This document shows positions 1-8,606 of a stretch of 64,000 bases of DNA, piece by piece; the stretch's first letter is position 1, and each line of letters opens with the position of its first letter. The notes below the pieces were generated by a model that was given only the letters and a program-made list of their open reading frames with translations, made no database searches and was not told the origin of the DNA. A program made the translations under genes and the position numbers. This stretch comes from Rugalucina vietnamica (Eukaryota > Mollusca > Bivalvia > Lucinida > Lucinidae), in assembly GCA_964017185.1 (NCBI GenBank), contig OZ024871.1:60005226-60069225 (forward strand), written 5' to 3'.

Positions 1-83
1 AATCGAGGATGGCCAGCCGCTTTCGCAAGCGCAAACTTCCCTTCAATACAATGTTTTCGAAAATTCAGAATGACAAGCGAGAT

Positions 84-91
84 TGACGTCA
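84..91. promoter_or_regulatory. Perfect CRE-like palindrome TGACGTCA
   Basis: TGACGTCA is the full CREB/ATF palindromic consensus. It recurs at the same place in every unit (4841-4848, 9600-9607, 14351-14358, 19102-19109). The diverged intra-unit duplicate (near 3000) reads TGACGACA, so the site is not shared by both copies. An 8 bp site can occur by chance; function is unproven. Confidence 0.3.
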
Positions 92-569
92 TAAGGGCTA
101 AATGTTGGCAGTAGAATGAAAGTGCGCATAATCAAACAAGGTGTGTTGCAAGCCCCAACGTAAACCGAGATGCACGTGATCTCCCAGCTGTACCTTAAAA
201 CCACTTGAACCGAAACTTTACGAAAATGAAACACAGATAACAAATATACGAAAGTACGATGAGAGAAAGGGGGTCACTACTTTGACCTTGACATTATGCC
301 CACTTGAAGGTTCTATTTGTTAATATTGTTCAATGTTTGCTCAATAGTTCCTCGTAGACTCCTAACATAATCATAAAAGGACGTAGACTGCAGAAAAATG
401 ACAACTCTAGCTTTGGGTTTTTTGTTTGTTTTTTCTCTCAGATAGAGCACAAAGAATAGGTTACTATGTAAAAATATATTAAAAAACTTGCTTGATAAAG
501 CTATCCAGGGTTTGAAATAATAATAATAAAAAAATAAATAAAGATGACCACACTTCCAATTATCGAGAT

Positions 570-735
570 AAAGACGTTTTTACTACGTTTGATCAAAACT
601 AGTATTATTTTGATTGGTGACTTGTCTCCCCTGATAAAAGAAGTTCGGTAATAGCAACCAAAAATAGCAACAATTTCCTACGCGAGGGTTAGCAAAGAGG
701 CAAGATTTCTCTAATCCTAACCCTAACCCAACCAA
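570..735 (+). repeat. Diverged partial copy of the GAAGTTCGGTAA segment
   Basis: Shares ACGTTTTTACTAC, ATAAAAGAAGTTCGGTAA and TTTCCTACGCGAGGGTTAGC with the segment at 813-1086, in the same orientation, but lacks the TGTCAG palindrome. It ends in short CCTAACCCTAACCC telomere-like sequence. Equivalent copies lie in units 2-5. Confidence 0.75.
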
Positions 736-812
736 TATACAACACATACATTGCAGACACAAGGTCCTAGCCCTACCCGTTACCGAGATACAGTTCCTCA
801 AAGTCTCATTCA

Positions 813-1086
813 TAAACGTTTTTACTACTTTACCCTTTAAACTGGTTGAACCCTTTCATATGCACATAAATTTATAGATGTCAGAAAATGTCAGAATGCT
901 TCTGACAATTTTCTGACAGCGTAATAAAAGAAGTTCGGTAACATCTGCTAAAAATAGTAACAATTTCCTACGCGGGGGTTAGCAAAGAGGCAACATAACC
1001 CTAACCCTTACCTAACCCTAACCGAATTACATACAAATATCCTTCCGATTACCTCTACCCATCGGAAAATACCTATTCCCTAACCC
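813..1086 (+). repeat. Intra-unit segment, direct copy 1 (with 40 bp palindrome)
   Basis: About 275 bp, highly similar to 3419-3690 in direct orientation. Both run from AAACGTTTTT through a TGTCAG palindrome, AAAAGAAGTTCGGTAACATCT, CCTACGCG and AGCAAAGAGGCAACATAACCC to CATCGGAAAATACCTATTCC. Each leads into CCCTAA sequence, so the segment and a telomeric tract seem to have moved or duplicated together. Recurs in units 2-5. Confidence 0.85.
879..918. repeat. 40 bp imperfect palindrome (TGTCAGAAAAT...TTTTCTGACA)
   Basis: The two halves, starting TGTCAGAAAATGTCAGAA and ending TTCTGACAATTTTCTGACA, are reverse complements apart from the small centre and one base, so the sequence could extrude as a hairpin. 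Copies also sit inside 3443-3560 and, inverted, inside 3847-3954. Confidence 0.8.
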
Positions 1087-1170
1087 AAACCAAAACCCTA
1101 ACCCTAACCCTAACCCTACATCAGATCATAACCAAGGTGGGCAAGTTGCCCATCTTCGCACACCAGCTTA

Positions 1171-1424
1171 TACCCTAACCCTAACCCTAACCCTAACCCT
1201 ACACCCTAACCCTAACCCTAACCCTAACCCTCTTAAACCTAACCCTAACCCTAACCCTAACCCCAACCCCCTAACCCTAACCCTAACCCTAACCCCCTAA
1301 CCCCCTAACCCTACCCCTAACCCCTAACCCTAACCCTAACCCCAACCCTAACCCCAACCCCAACCCCAACCGTAACCCTGACCCTACCCCTGACCCTAAC
1401 CCTGACCCTAACCCTCACCCTTAC
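1171..1424 (-). repeat. Interstitial telomeric array (CCCTAA on + strand), unit 1
   Basis: About 250 bp of CCCTAA with variants CCCCTAA, CCCCAA, CCCTGA and CCCTACCC, the variants concentrated at the right end. A shorter clean tract (1093-1119) precedes it, separated by a 50 bp spacer that contains the 15 bp dyad TGGGCAAGTTGCCCA at 1138-1152. The G-rich TTAGGG strand is the minus strand. Confidence 0.95.
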
Positions 1425-1741
1425 TGATATTAAAATATACTGTTTGACGCTAAAATTGACTTCCCTTTGACCCTCGGTGTTGACCCTCGGGGTTGGCATA
1501 TTCGAATTCTTCATCGAAAATGACTTACTACAGAACACAAAATTAACGCTCTAACTCTAACCCTCTTCCAGCTATGCGAAATTCTGAGTTTGCATGCTTA
1601 CCATAGGGTTAGGGTTGGGGCTAGGATCAACCTGTGTCAATGTTGTTCTTGCCCAATACTCAGACTACATGTAGGCATAAATACGTGTGTGATATGTCCA
1701 TGCAGTTACCACGTATAGAGGTCGAAAGTTTATAACAGTCG
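1425..1741. other. Unit spacer without recognisable gene
   Basis: Non-tandem spacer between the telomeric array and the minisatellite. It contains a short GGGTTAGGGTTGGGG tract at about 1605-1620, in the opposite orientation to the preceding CCCTAA array. The minus-strand open frame across 1317-1538 consists mostly of translated telomeric repeat (alternating Val/Arg and Val/Gly) and is not a credible gene. Recurs in units 2-5. Confidence 0.7.
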
Positions 1742-2647
1742 CTATTTAACGGTTAACATTTTTTAATAAGCTGGGTAATGTAATGGGTTTTATTAAAAGG
1801 GGTTATGGTTAGTAAAGGGTTAACCTTTCTGACAAGCTTGGTTATCAAAGGCGTTATGCTGAGTAAATGGTCGAGGGTTAACCTTTTTCGCTAGTTGGGT
1901 TATCAAAGGGTTGATTGTGAGTAAAGGGTTAAGACTTCACCTTTTTGTCTAGCTGGGTTATCAAAAGGTTGATGCTGAGAAAAGTGTAAATGGTTAACCT
2001 ATTTGACAAGCTGGGGTTATCAAAAGGGGTAAAGGTAGGTCAAGGGTTAATGCTTAACCTTTTTAGCTAGCTTGGTATTCTGATGGGGTTATGACGAGTT
2101 AAGGGTTAAGGGTGAGCCTTTTTGACTAGCTGGGTTATCTAAAGGTGTTATCAAATATCAAAAAAGGGTTATGGAAAACAAAGGGTTAACCTTTTTAACT
2201 AGCTTTGTATTTAACGGTTAGGGTGCGAAAAGGGTAGAGGGTTACCCTTTTTGACTAGTTTGGTTATCAAAAGGTGTTATCAAAAGCGGTTAAGGTTTAA
2301 GCTTTTTTCCTAGCTGGGCTATCAAAGGGATTATTGTGAGTAAAGGGTTAAGGGTTGAACTTCTTGACAAGCTGGATAATAGAAATGGTTTATGGTAAAG
2401 GGTTAAGTGTTAACCCTTTTGACTAGATGGGTTATCAAAAGGGGTTATCAAAAGGGGTAATGGTGAAAGAAAAAAGGGGGTTAAAGGGTGAACCTTTTCG
2501 ACTAGCATTGCTATCAAAAGCGATTATGATGAGTAAATGGTTGAGGTTTAACCCTCTTATGGTATGGTAAGTAGAGGGTTAAGGGTTTATCTTTATGACT
2601 AGCTGGGTTATCAAAATGGGTTATCAAAAGGGGCTATGGTGAGTAAA
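1742..2647 (+). repeat. Degenerate GGGTTAACC / TTATCAAAAGG minisatellite, unit 1
   Basis: About 900 bp of diverged repeats with a variable period of roughly 60-85 bp. The recurring order is GGTTATCAAAAGG, TTATGGTGAGTAAAGGG, TTAAGGGTTAACC, TTTTTGACTAGCTGG. Individual repeats within a unit differ a lot, whereas the whole block is nearly identical between units, so the 4.75 kb unit was amplified after the minisatellite had diverged. It leads directly into clean TTAGGG repeats at 2648, and the GGGTTA-rich monomer may derive from telomeric repeat (inference). Confidence 0.85.
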
Positions 2648-2685
2648 GGGTTAAGGGTTAGGGTTAGGGTTAGGGTTAGGGTTAG
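2648..2685 (+). repeat. Short TTAGGG tract in opposite orientation
   Basis: Five to six TTAGGG repeats reading G-rich on the plus strand, so each unit has telomeric repeats in both orientations. Copies: 7413-7450, 12164-12201, 16915-16952. Confidence 0.95.
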
Positions 2686-2772
2686 TGTAAAATGTTGAAA
2701 TCGAAGTATATTTGAATGTATTTTGCTATCGTCGTCGGTTTATAAATGGTCACTGGTGAGGGTCCCGTACCC

Positions 2773-3036
2773 GAAATTGCGCAGTATGGTCCATATTATC
2801 TCCCTTTGAATGTTTTTACTGCTTCCAAAGGTACTAACCTTTATATTTTACTTACTTCTCTTGGAAGCAGGCACCAGTACAGCATTATCCTAGGTGTAGG
2901 CACATCTATATTGAAAAATCGTGGATGGCCACTTGCTGTCAACCGCGCAAACTACCCTCCAATACAATGCTTTCGAAAATTCTGAATGACAAGCGAGATT
3001 GACGACATAAGGGCTACATGTTGCCAGTAGAACGAA
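2773..3036 (+). repeat. Intra-unit duplicated segment, copy 1 (GAAATTGCGCA...)
   Basis: About 265 bp, diverged direct duplicate of 4614-4876, which crosses the arbitrary unit boundary used here. Shared landmarks are GAAATTGCGCA, TATGGTCCATA, TCCAAAGGTACTAACC, GGCACATCTATA, TTTTCGAAAATTC and ATGACAAGCGAGATTGACG. It sits between two blocks of the minisatellite (ending 2647 and starting about 3052), as if inserted there. A 20 bp direct repeat (ACATGTTGCCAGTAGAA) occurs at its right end. The open frame at 2746-2985 is only this repeat. Confidence 0.85.
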
Positions 3037-3240
3037 CATGTTGCCAGTAGAATAACCTTTTTGACTGGCTGGTTTTGTCAAGAGAGTTCATGTGAGTAAA
3101 GAACTAAGGGTAAATGAATTTCACCCGATGGGTAATCAAAAGGGGTTATGGTGAGTAAAGGGTTAAGGGTTAACCCTTTTACAAGCTTGGATATCAAAAG
3201 GGGTTATGGAGAGTAAAGTGTTAAGGGTTAACCTTTGTTC
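3037..3240 (+). repeat. Second, shorter minisatellite block
   Basis: Continues the GGTTATGGTGAGTAAAGGG, TTAAGGGTTAACCC pattern of 1742-2647 after the duplicated segment. It includes GGTTATGGTGAGTAAAGGG at about 3145 and a close relative at 3202. Recurs in units 2-4. Confidence 0.8.
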
Positions 3241-3278
3241 TTATATTTTTAGACAAACACATGTGATTTGACACGAGC

Positions 3279-3302
3279 CACGTGTTACATAGAACCAATC
3301 AG
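3279..3302 (+). promoter_or_regulatory. E-box CACGTG plus CCAATCAG box upstream of a telomeric tract
   Basis: CACGTG at 3279-3284 and CCAATCAG at 3295-3302 lie about 65-85 bp before the CCCTAA tract at 3367. CCAATCAG matches the NF-Y consensus and its spacing suits a TATA-less promoter directing transcription rightwards into CCCTAA repeats. A second CACGTG lies at 173-178. Copies: 8044-8067, 12795-12818, 17546-17569. The promoter role is inference from two short motifs. Confidence 0.3.
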
Positions 3303-3366
3303 AAGCCGCACCATAACAGCTGAAGGCGGAGCTCCTCATCTCTCATCCCTCATTTCGTCATTTGTC

Positions 3367-3421
3367 CCCTACCCTAACCCTAACCCTAACCCCTAACCCT
3401 AACCCTAACCCTAACCCTAAA
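3367..3421 (-). repeat. Short CCCTAA tract
   Basis: About nine CCCTAA repeats, one of them CCCCTAA, immediately before the second copy of the palindromic segment. Copies: 8132-8186, 12883-12937, 17634-17688. Confidence 0.93.
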
Positions 3422-3690
3422 CGTTTTTTACTACTATACCCTTTAAACTGATGGAACCTTTTCAGATGTAAATAAAATGATAGATGTCAGAAAATGTCAG
3501 AATGCTTCTGACAGTTTTCTGACAGCGTAATAAAAGAAGTTCGGTAACATCTACTAAAAATAGTAACACTTTCCTACGCGAGGGTTAGCAAAGAGGCAAC
3601 ATAACCCTAACCCTTACCTAACCCTAACCGAATTACCTACAAATATCCTTCCGAGTACTTGGACTCATCGGAAAATACCTATTCCCTAAC
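3419..3690 (+). repeat. Intra-unit segment, direct copy 2
   Basis: Direct duplicate of 813-1086 with scattered substitutions, for example ACTTGGACTCATCGG against ACCTCTACCCATCGG. Its left part (3443-3560) is also the left arm of an inverted repeat with 3847-3954. Confidence 0.85.
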
Positions 3691-3847
3691 TCTAAACCCT
3701 TACCCTAACCCTAACCCTTACAATAACCCAACCCTAACCCTAACCCCTAACCCCTAACCCTATCCCTAACCCCTAACCCTAACCCTAACCCTAACCCTAA
3801 CCCTAACCCAAACCCTAACCCTAACCCTAACCCTAACCCTAACCCTA
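3684..3847 (-). repeat. CCCTAA array enclosed by an inverted repeat, unit 1
   Basis: About 160 bp of CCCTAA with CCCCTAA and CCCAAA variants. Unit 1 has six regular repeats in the stretch before CCCAAACC where units 2-4 have five; this explains its extra 6 bp. Confidence 0.93.
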
Positions 3848-3954
3848 TTTTAGTAGATGTTACCGAACTTCTTTTATGCTGTCAGAAAATTGTCAGAAGC
3901 ATTCTGACATTTTCTGACATTTATAAATTTATACACATCTGAAAAAGTTCAACC
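3847..3954 (-). repeat. Inverted copy of the palindromic segment
   Basis: Reverse complement of 3443-3560: it reads TAGTAGATGTTACCGAACTT, then CTTTTATG, the TGTCAG palindrome, and a TTTATACACATCTGAAAAAG tail. With 3443-3560 it forms arms of about 110 bp around a 290 bp loop holding the CCCTAA array. Equivalent pairs exist in units 2-4. Confidence 0.88.
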
Positions 3955-3958
3955 AATG

Positions 3959-4260
3959 GGAAGTATTGGACAAAACAACATTAATATACTAGTATACCGG
4001 GGTTTTGGAAAGCCAGCTAAAGAAAGTTTGGTTAGCTGAGTTCCTGTTTTATGCCCCACTCAACAGCTAGTCATATGGAGACGTGAGCTATAGCAAAGCA
4101 AGAAATTAGGGATAGCAGAGGATAAATTTTTATATTTTCAATTTTCATTTAATGTTTCATTATTTTTGTTTATTTTTTTAAGTTTTTTGGCACTTCTAGT
4201 CCATTCATATGAGAAGGTACACGTAGGCAAAGATCAGGAAAAGGCGCAATCAGAAAAAGA
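3959..4260. other. Unit spacer, AT-rich at right, no gene seen
   Basis: Single-copy within the unit. It includes an AT-rich stretch at about 4120-4190 with many T runs. No long frame, no recognisable domain, no internal repeat. Confidence 0.6.
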
Positions 4261-4376
4261 TTCCCACTCCAAAAACCGAGGTGGGAAAAAACCAAACTAA
4301 CAATCGGGTACTTATACCATGAAACATATCGTAAGCCGAATGAGCAGCTATTTTCCCAATAGGTGGCCACTCATTC
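4261..4376 (+). repeat. Segment shared with the 25.9 kb spacer
   Basis: Begins TTCCCACTCCAAAAACCGAG and ends CCCAATAGGTGGCCACTCA. A diverged version in the same orientation lies at 25934-26055, outside the macrosatellite, so the two parts of the window share ancestry here. Also present in units 2-4. Confidence 0.65.
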
Positions 4377-4618
4377 ATATGAGGCCCATATAGTCCAAAT
4401 GTACGGCCGTTATAGTCCAAAAGAAAGTCCCGTATAGCCCAGTTATGATAGCCAAAGCCCGTATAGTCCATCCATTGGACTATTTGGGACATATCGTACA
4501 TTGCCGCAATGCCCATATAGTCCACTACGGCCCCTATAGTCCATTGCCCGCAATCTACGATAATGCCCATATAGTCCACTAAGGCCCCTATAGTCCATTG
4601 CCGCAATCTACGAGAAAT
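4376..4618 (-). repeat. TATAGTCCA short tandem repeat, unit 1
   Basis: Irregular repeats of (C)CCATATAGTCCA and CCCTATAGTCCATTGCC, including a clear 54 bp direct repeat near the right end. On the minus strand this region lies in a 118-codon open frame (4250-4606) that starts with an 18-residue repeat containing QWTIGA and VDYMGI. The frame is open because 54 is a multiple of three; it has no recognisable domain, and I do not call it a gene. Copies: 9135-9377, 13886-14128, 18637-18879. Confidence 0.8.
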
Positions 4619-4876
4619 TGCGCAATATGGTCCATACTATCTCCCTTTGAATGATTTTACTGTTTCCAAAGGTACTAACCTTTATATTTTACTTACTTCT
4701 CTTTAAAGCAGACACCAGTTAAGCATTGTCGTAAGTGCCGGCACATCTATACTGAAAAATCGAGGATGGCCAGCCGCTTTCGCAAGCGCAAACTTCCCTT
4801 CAATACAATGTTTTCGAAAATTCAGAATGACAAGCGAGATTGACGTCATAAGGGCTAAATGTTGGCAGTAGAATGA
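4614..4876 (+). repeat. Intra-unit duplicated segment, copy 2
   Basis: Partner of 2773-3036, spanning the end of unit 1 and start of unit 2 as numbered here. Substitutions and small indels distinguish the two copies consistently in all units, so this duplication is older than the amplification of the unit. Confidence 0.85.
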
Positions 4877-5927
4877 AAGTGCGCATAATCAAACAAGGTG
4901 TGTTGCAAGCCCCAACGTAAACCGAGATGCACGTGATCTCCCAGCTGTACCTTAAAACCACTTGAACCGAAACTTTACGAAAATGAAACACAGATAACAA
5001 ATATACGAAAGTACGATGAGAGGAAGGGGGTCACTACTTTGACCTTGACATTATGCCCACTTGAAGGTTCTATTTGTTAATATTGTTCAATGTTTGCTCA
5101 ATAGTTCCTCGTAGACTCCTAACATAATCATAAAAGGACGTAGACTGCAGAAAAATGACAACTCTAGCTTTGGGTTTTTTGTTTGTTTTTTCTCTCAGAT
5201 AGAGCACAAAGAATAGGTTACTATGTAAAAATATATTAAAAAACTTGCTTGATAAAGCTATCCAGGGTTTGAAATAATAATAATAAAAAAATAAATAAAG
5301 ATGACCACACTTCCAATTATCGAGATAAAGACGTTTTTACTACGTTTGATCAAAACTAGTATTATTTTGATTGGTGACTTGTCTCCCCTGATAAAAGAAG
5401 TTCGGTAATAGCAACCAAAAATAGCAACAATTTCCTACGCGAGGGTTAGCAAAGAGGCAAGATTTCTCTAATCCTAACCCTAACCCAACCAATATACAAC
5501 ACATACATTGCAGACACAAGGTCCTAGCCCTACCCGTTACCGAGATACAGTTCCTCAAAGTCTCATTCATAAACGTTTTTACTACTTTACCCTTTAAACT
5601 GGTTGAACCCTTTCATATGCACATAAATTTATAGATGTCAGAAAATGTCAGAATGCTTCTGACAATTTTCTGACAGCGTAATAAAAGAAGTTCGGTAACA
5701 TCTGCTAAAAATAGTAACAATTTCCTACGCGGGGGTTAGCAAAGAGGCAACATAACCCTAACCCTTACCTAACCCTAACCGAATTACATACAAATATCCT
5801 TCCGATTACCTCTACCCATCGGAAAATACCTATTCCCTAACCCAAACCAAAACCCTAACCCTAACCCTAACCCTACATCAGATCATAACCAAGGTGGGCA
5901 AGTTGCCCATCTTCGCACACCAGCTTA

Positions 5928-6189
5928 TACCCTAACCCTAACCCTAACCCTAACCCTACACCCTAACCCTAACCCTAACCCTAACCCTCTTAAACCTAAC
6001 CCTAACCCTAACCCTAACCCCAACCCCCTAACCCTAACCCTAACCCTAACCCCCTAACCCCCTAACCCCCTAACCCTACCCCTAACCCCTAACCCTAACC
6101 CTAACCCCAACCCTAACCCCAACCCCAACCCCAACCGTAACCCTGACCCTACCCCTGACCCTAACCCTGACCCTAACCCTCACCCTTAC
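5928..6189 (-). repeat. Interstitial telomeric array, unit 2
   Basis: Same block as in unit 1 with one additional CCCCCTAA, giving three rather than two of these 8-mers in a row near 6050-6070. Confidence 0.95.
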
Positions 6190-6506
6190 TGATATTAAAA
6201 TATACTGTTTGACGCTAAAATTGACTTCCCTTTGACCCTCGGTGTTGACCCTCGGGGTTGGCATATTCGAATTCTTCATCGAAAATGACTTACTACAGAA
6301 CACAAAATTAACGCTCTAACTCTAACCCTCTTCCAGCTATGCGAAATTCTGAGTTTGCATGCTTACCATAGGGTTAGGGTTGGGGCTAGGATCAACCTGT
6401 GTCAATGTTGTTCTTGCCCAATACTCAGACTACATGTAGGCATAAATACGTGTGTGATATGTCCATGCAGTTACCACGTATAGAGGTCGAAAGTTTATAA
6501 CAGTCG

Positions 6507-7412
6507 CTATTTAACGGTTAACATTTTTTAATAAGCTGGGTAATGTAATGGGTTTTATTAAAAGGGGTTATGGTTAGTAAAGGGTTAACCTTTCTGACAA
6601 GCTTGGTTATCAAAGGCGTTATGCTGAGTAAATGGTCGAGGGTTAACCTTTTTCGCTAGTTGGGTTATCAAAGGGTTGATTGTGAGTAAAGGGTTAAGAC
6701 TTCACCTTTTTGTCTAGCTGGGTTATCAAAAGGTTGATGCTGAGAAAAGTGTAAATGGTTAACCTATTTGACAAGCTGGGGTTATCAAAAGGGGTAAAGG
6801 TAGGTCAAGGGTTAATGCTTAACCTTTTTAGCTAGCTTGGTATTCTGATGGGGTTATGACGAGTTAAGGGTTAAGGGTGAGCCTTTTTGACTAGCTGGGT
6901 TATCTAAAGGTGTTATCAAATATCAAAAAAGGGTTATGGAAAACAAAGGGTTAACCTTTTTAACTAGCTTTGTATTTAACGGTTAGGGTGCGAAAAGGGT
7001 AGAGGGTTACCCTTTTTGACTAGTTTGGTTATCAAAAGGTGTTATCAAAAGCGGTTAAGGTTTAAGCTTTTTTCCTAGCTGGGCTATCAAAGGGATTATT
7101 GTGAGTAAAGGGTTAAGGGTTGAACTTCTTGACAAGCTGGATAATAGAAATGGTTTATGGTAAAGGGTTAAGTGTTAACCCTTTTGACTAGATGGGTTAT
7201 CAAAAGGGGTTATCAAAAGGGGTAATGGTGAAAGAAAAAAGGGGGTTAAAGGGTGAACCTTTTCGACTAGCATTGCTATCAAAAGCGATTATGATGAGTA
7301 AATGGTTGAGGTTTAACCCTCTTATGGTATGGTAAGTAGAGGGTTAAGGGTTTATCTTTATGACTAGCTGGGTTATCAAAATGGGTTATCAAAAGGGGCT
7401 ATGGTGAGTAAA
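6507..7412 (+). repeat. Degenerate minisatellite, unit 2
   Basis: Copy of 1742-2647 with the same internal repeat order. Confidence 0.85.
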
Positions 7413-8448
7413 GGGTTAAGGGTTAGGGTTAGGGTTAGGGTTAGGGTTAGTGTAAAATGTTGAAATCGAAGTATATTTGAATGTATTTTGCTATCGTCGT
7501 CGGTTTATAAATGGTCACTGGTGAGGGTCCCGTACCCGAAATTGCGCAGTATGGTCCATATTATCTCCCTTTGAATGTTTTTACTGCTTCCAAAGGTACT
7601 AACCTTTATATTTTACTTACTTCTCTTGGAAGCAGGCACCAGTACAGCATTATCCTAGGTGTAGGCACATCTATATTGAAAAATCGTGGATGGCCACTTG
7701 CTGTCAACCGCGCAAACTACCCTCCAATACAATGCTTTCGAAAATTCTGAATGACAAGCGAGATTGACGACATAAGGGCTACATGTTGCCAGTAGAACGA
7801 ACATGTTGCCAGTAGAATAACCTTTTTGACTGGCTGGTTTTGTCAAGAGAGTTCATGTGAGTAAAGAACTAAGGGTAAATGAATTTCACCCGATGGGTAA
7901 TCAAAAGGGGTTATGGTGAGTAAAGGGTTAAGGGTTAACCCTTTTACAAGCTTGGATATCAAAAGGGGTTATGGAGAGTAAAGTGTTAAGGGTTAACCTT
8001 TGTTCTTATATTTTTAGACAAACACATGTGATTTGACACGAGCCACGTGTTACATAGAACCAATCAGAAGCCGCACCATAACAGCTGAAGGCGGAGCTCC
8101 TCATCTCTCATCCCTCATTTCGTCATTTGTCCCCTACCCTAACCCTAACCCTAACCCCTAACCCTAACCCTAACCCTAACCCTAAACGTTTTTTACTACT
8201 ATACCCTTTAAACTGATGGAACCTTTTCAGATGTAAATAAAATGATAGATGTCAGAAAATGTCAGAATGCTTCTGACAGTTTTCTGACAGCGTAATAAAA
8301 GAAGTTCGGTAACATCTACTAAAAATAGTAACACTTTCCTACGCGAGGGTTAGCAAAGAGGCAACATAACCCTAACCCTTACCTAACCCTAACCGAATTA
8401 CCTACAAATATCCTTCCGAGTACTTGGACTCATCGGAAAATACCTATT

Positions 8449-8606
8449 CCCTAACTCTAAACCCTTACCCTAACCCTAACCCTTACAATAACCCAACCCT
8501 AACCCTAACCCCTAACCCCTAACCCTATCCCTAACCCCTAACCCTAACCCTAACCCTAACCCTAACCCAAACCCTAACCCTAACCCTAACCCTAACCCTA
8601 ACCCTA
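8449..8606 (-). repeat. CCCTAA array enclosed by an inverted repeat, unit 2
   Basis: Copy of 3684-3847, one CCCTAA shorter. Confidence 0.93.

Larger units (their letters stand above)
1..4757 (+). repeat. Macrosatellite unit 1 (4757 bp, telomere-repeat-bearing)
   Basis: First of five head-to-tail copies; the window start is an arbitrary phase, so the true unit boundary is unknown. Base 1 matches 4758, 9517, 14268 and 19019. Order inside: spacer with a diverged copy of the GAAGTTCGGTAA segment (about 570-735), the full segment (813-1086), CCCTAA array (1171-1424), spacer (1425-1741), degenerate minisatellite (1742-2647), TTAGGG tract (2648-2685), duplicated segment (2773-3036), more minisatellite (3037-3240), CACGTG/CCAAT stretch (3279-3302), CCCTAA blocks (3367-3421, 3684-3847) with an inverted repeat around the second, AT-rich spacer (3959-4260), TATAGTCCA repeats (4376-4618). 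This copy has one extra CCCTAA near 3780-3820 compared with the 4751 bp form. No gene is recognised. Confidence 0.95.

Noticed and set aside
420..470. Pyrimidine-rich tract ending CTCAG as a 3' splice site
   Set aside because: There is no open exon downstream and no partner donor; such tracts are common in AT-rich DNA.
879..950. Helitron terminus (hairpin near CTRR)
   Set aside because: A hairpin is present, but no CTRR end, TC start or A/T insertion site can be placed consistently in the three copies.
1317..1538. Minus-strand frame rich in VRVRVR/VGVGV, recurring in all units
   Set aside because: It is translation of variant telomeric repeats plus flank, with no gene support.
1171..3847. 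True chromosome end
   Set aside because: CCCTAA tracts are short, variant-rich and internal, with the same unit continuing on both sides, so they are interstitial.
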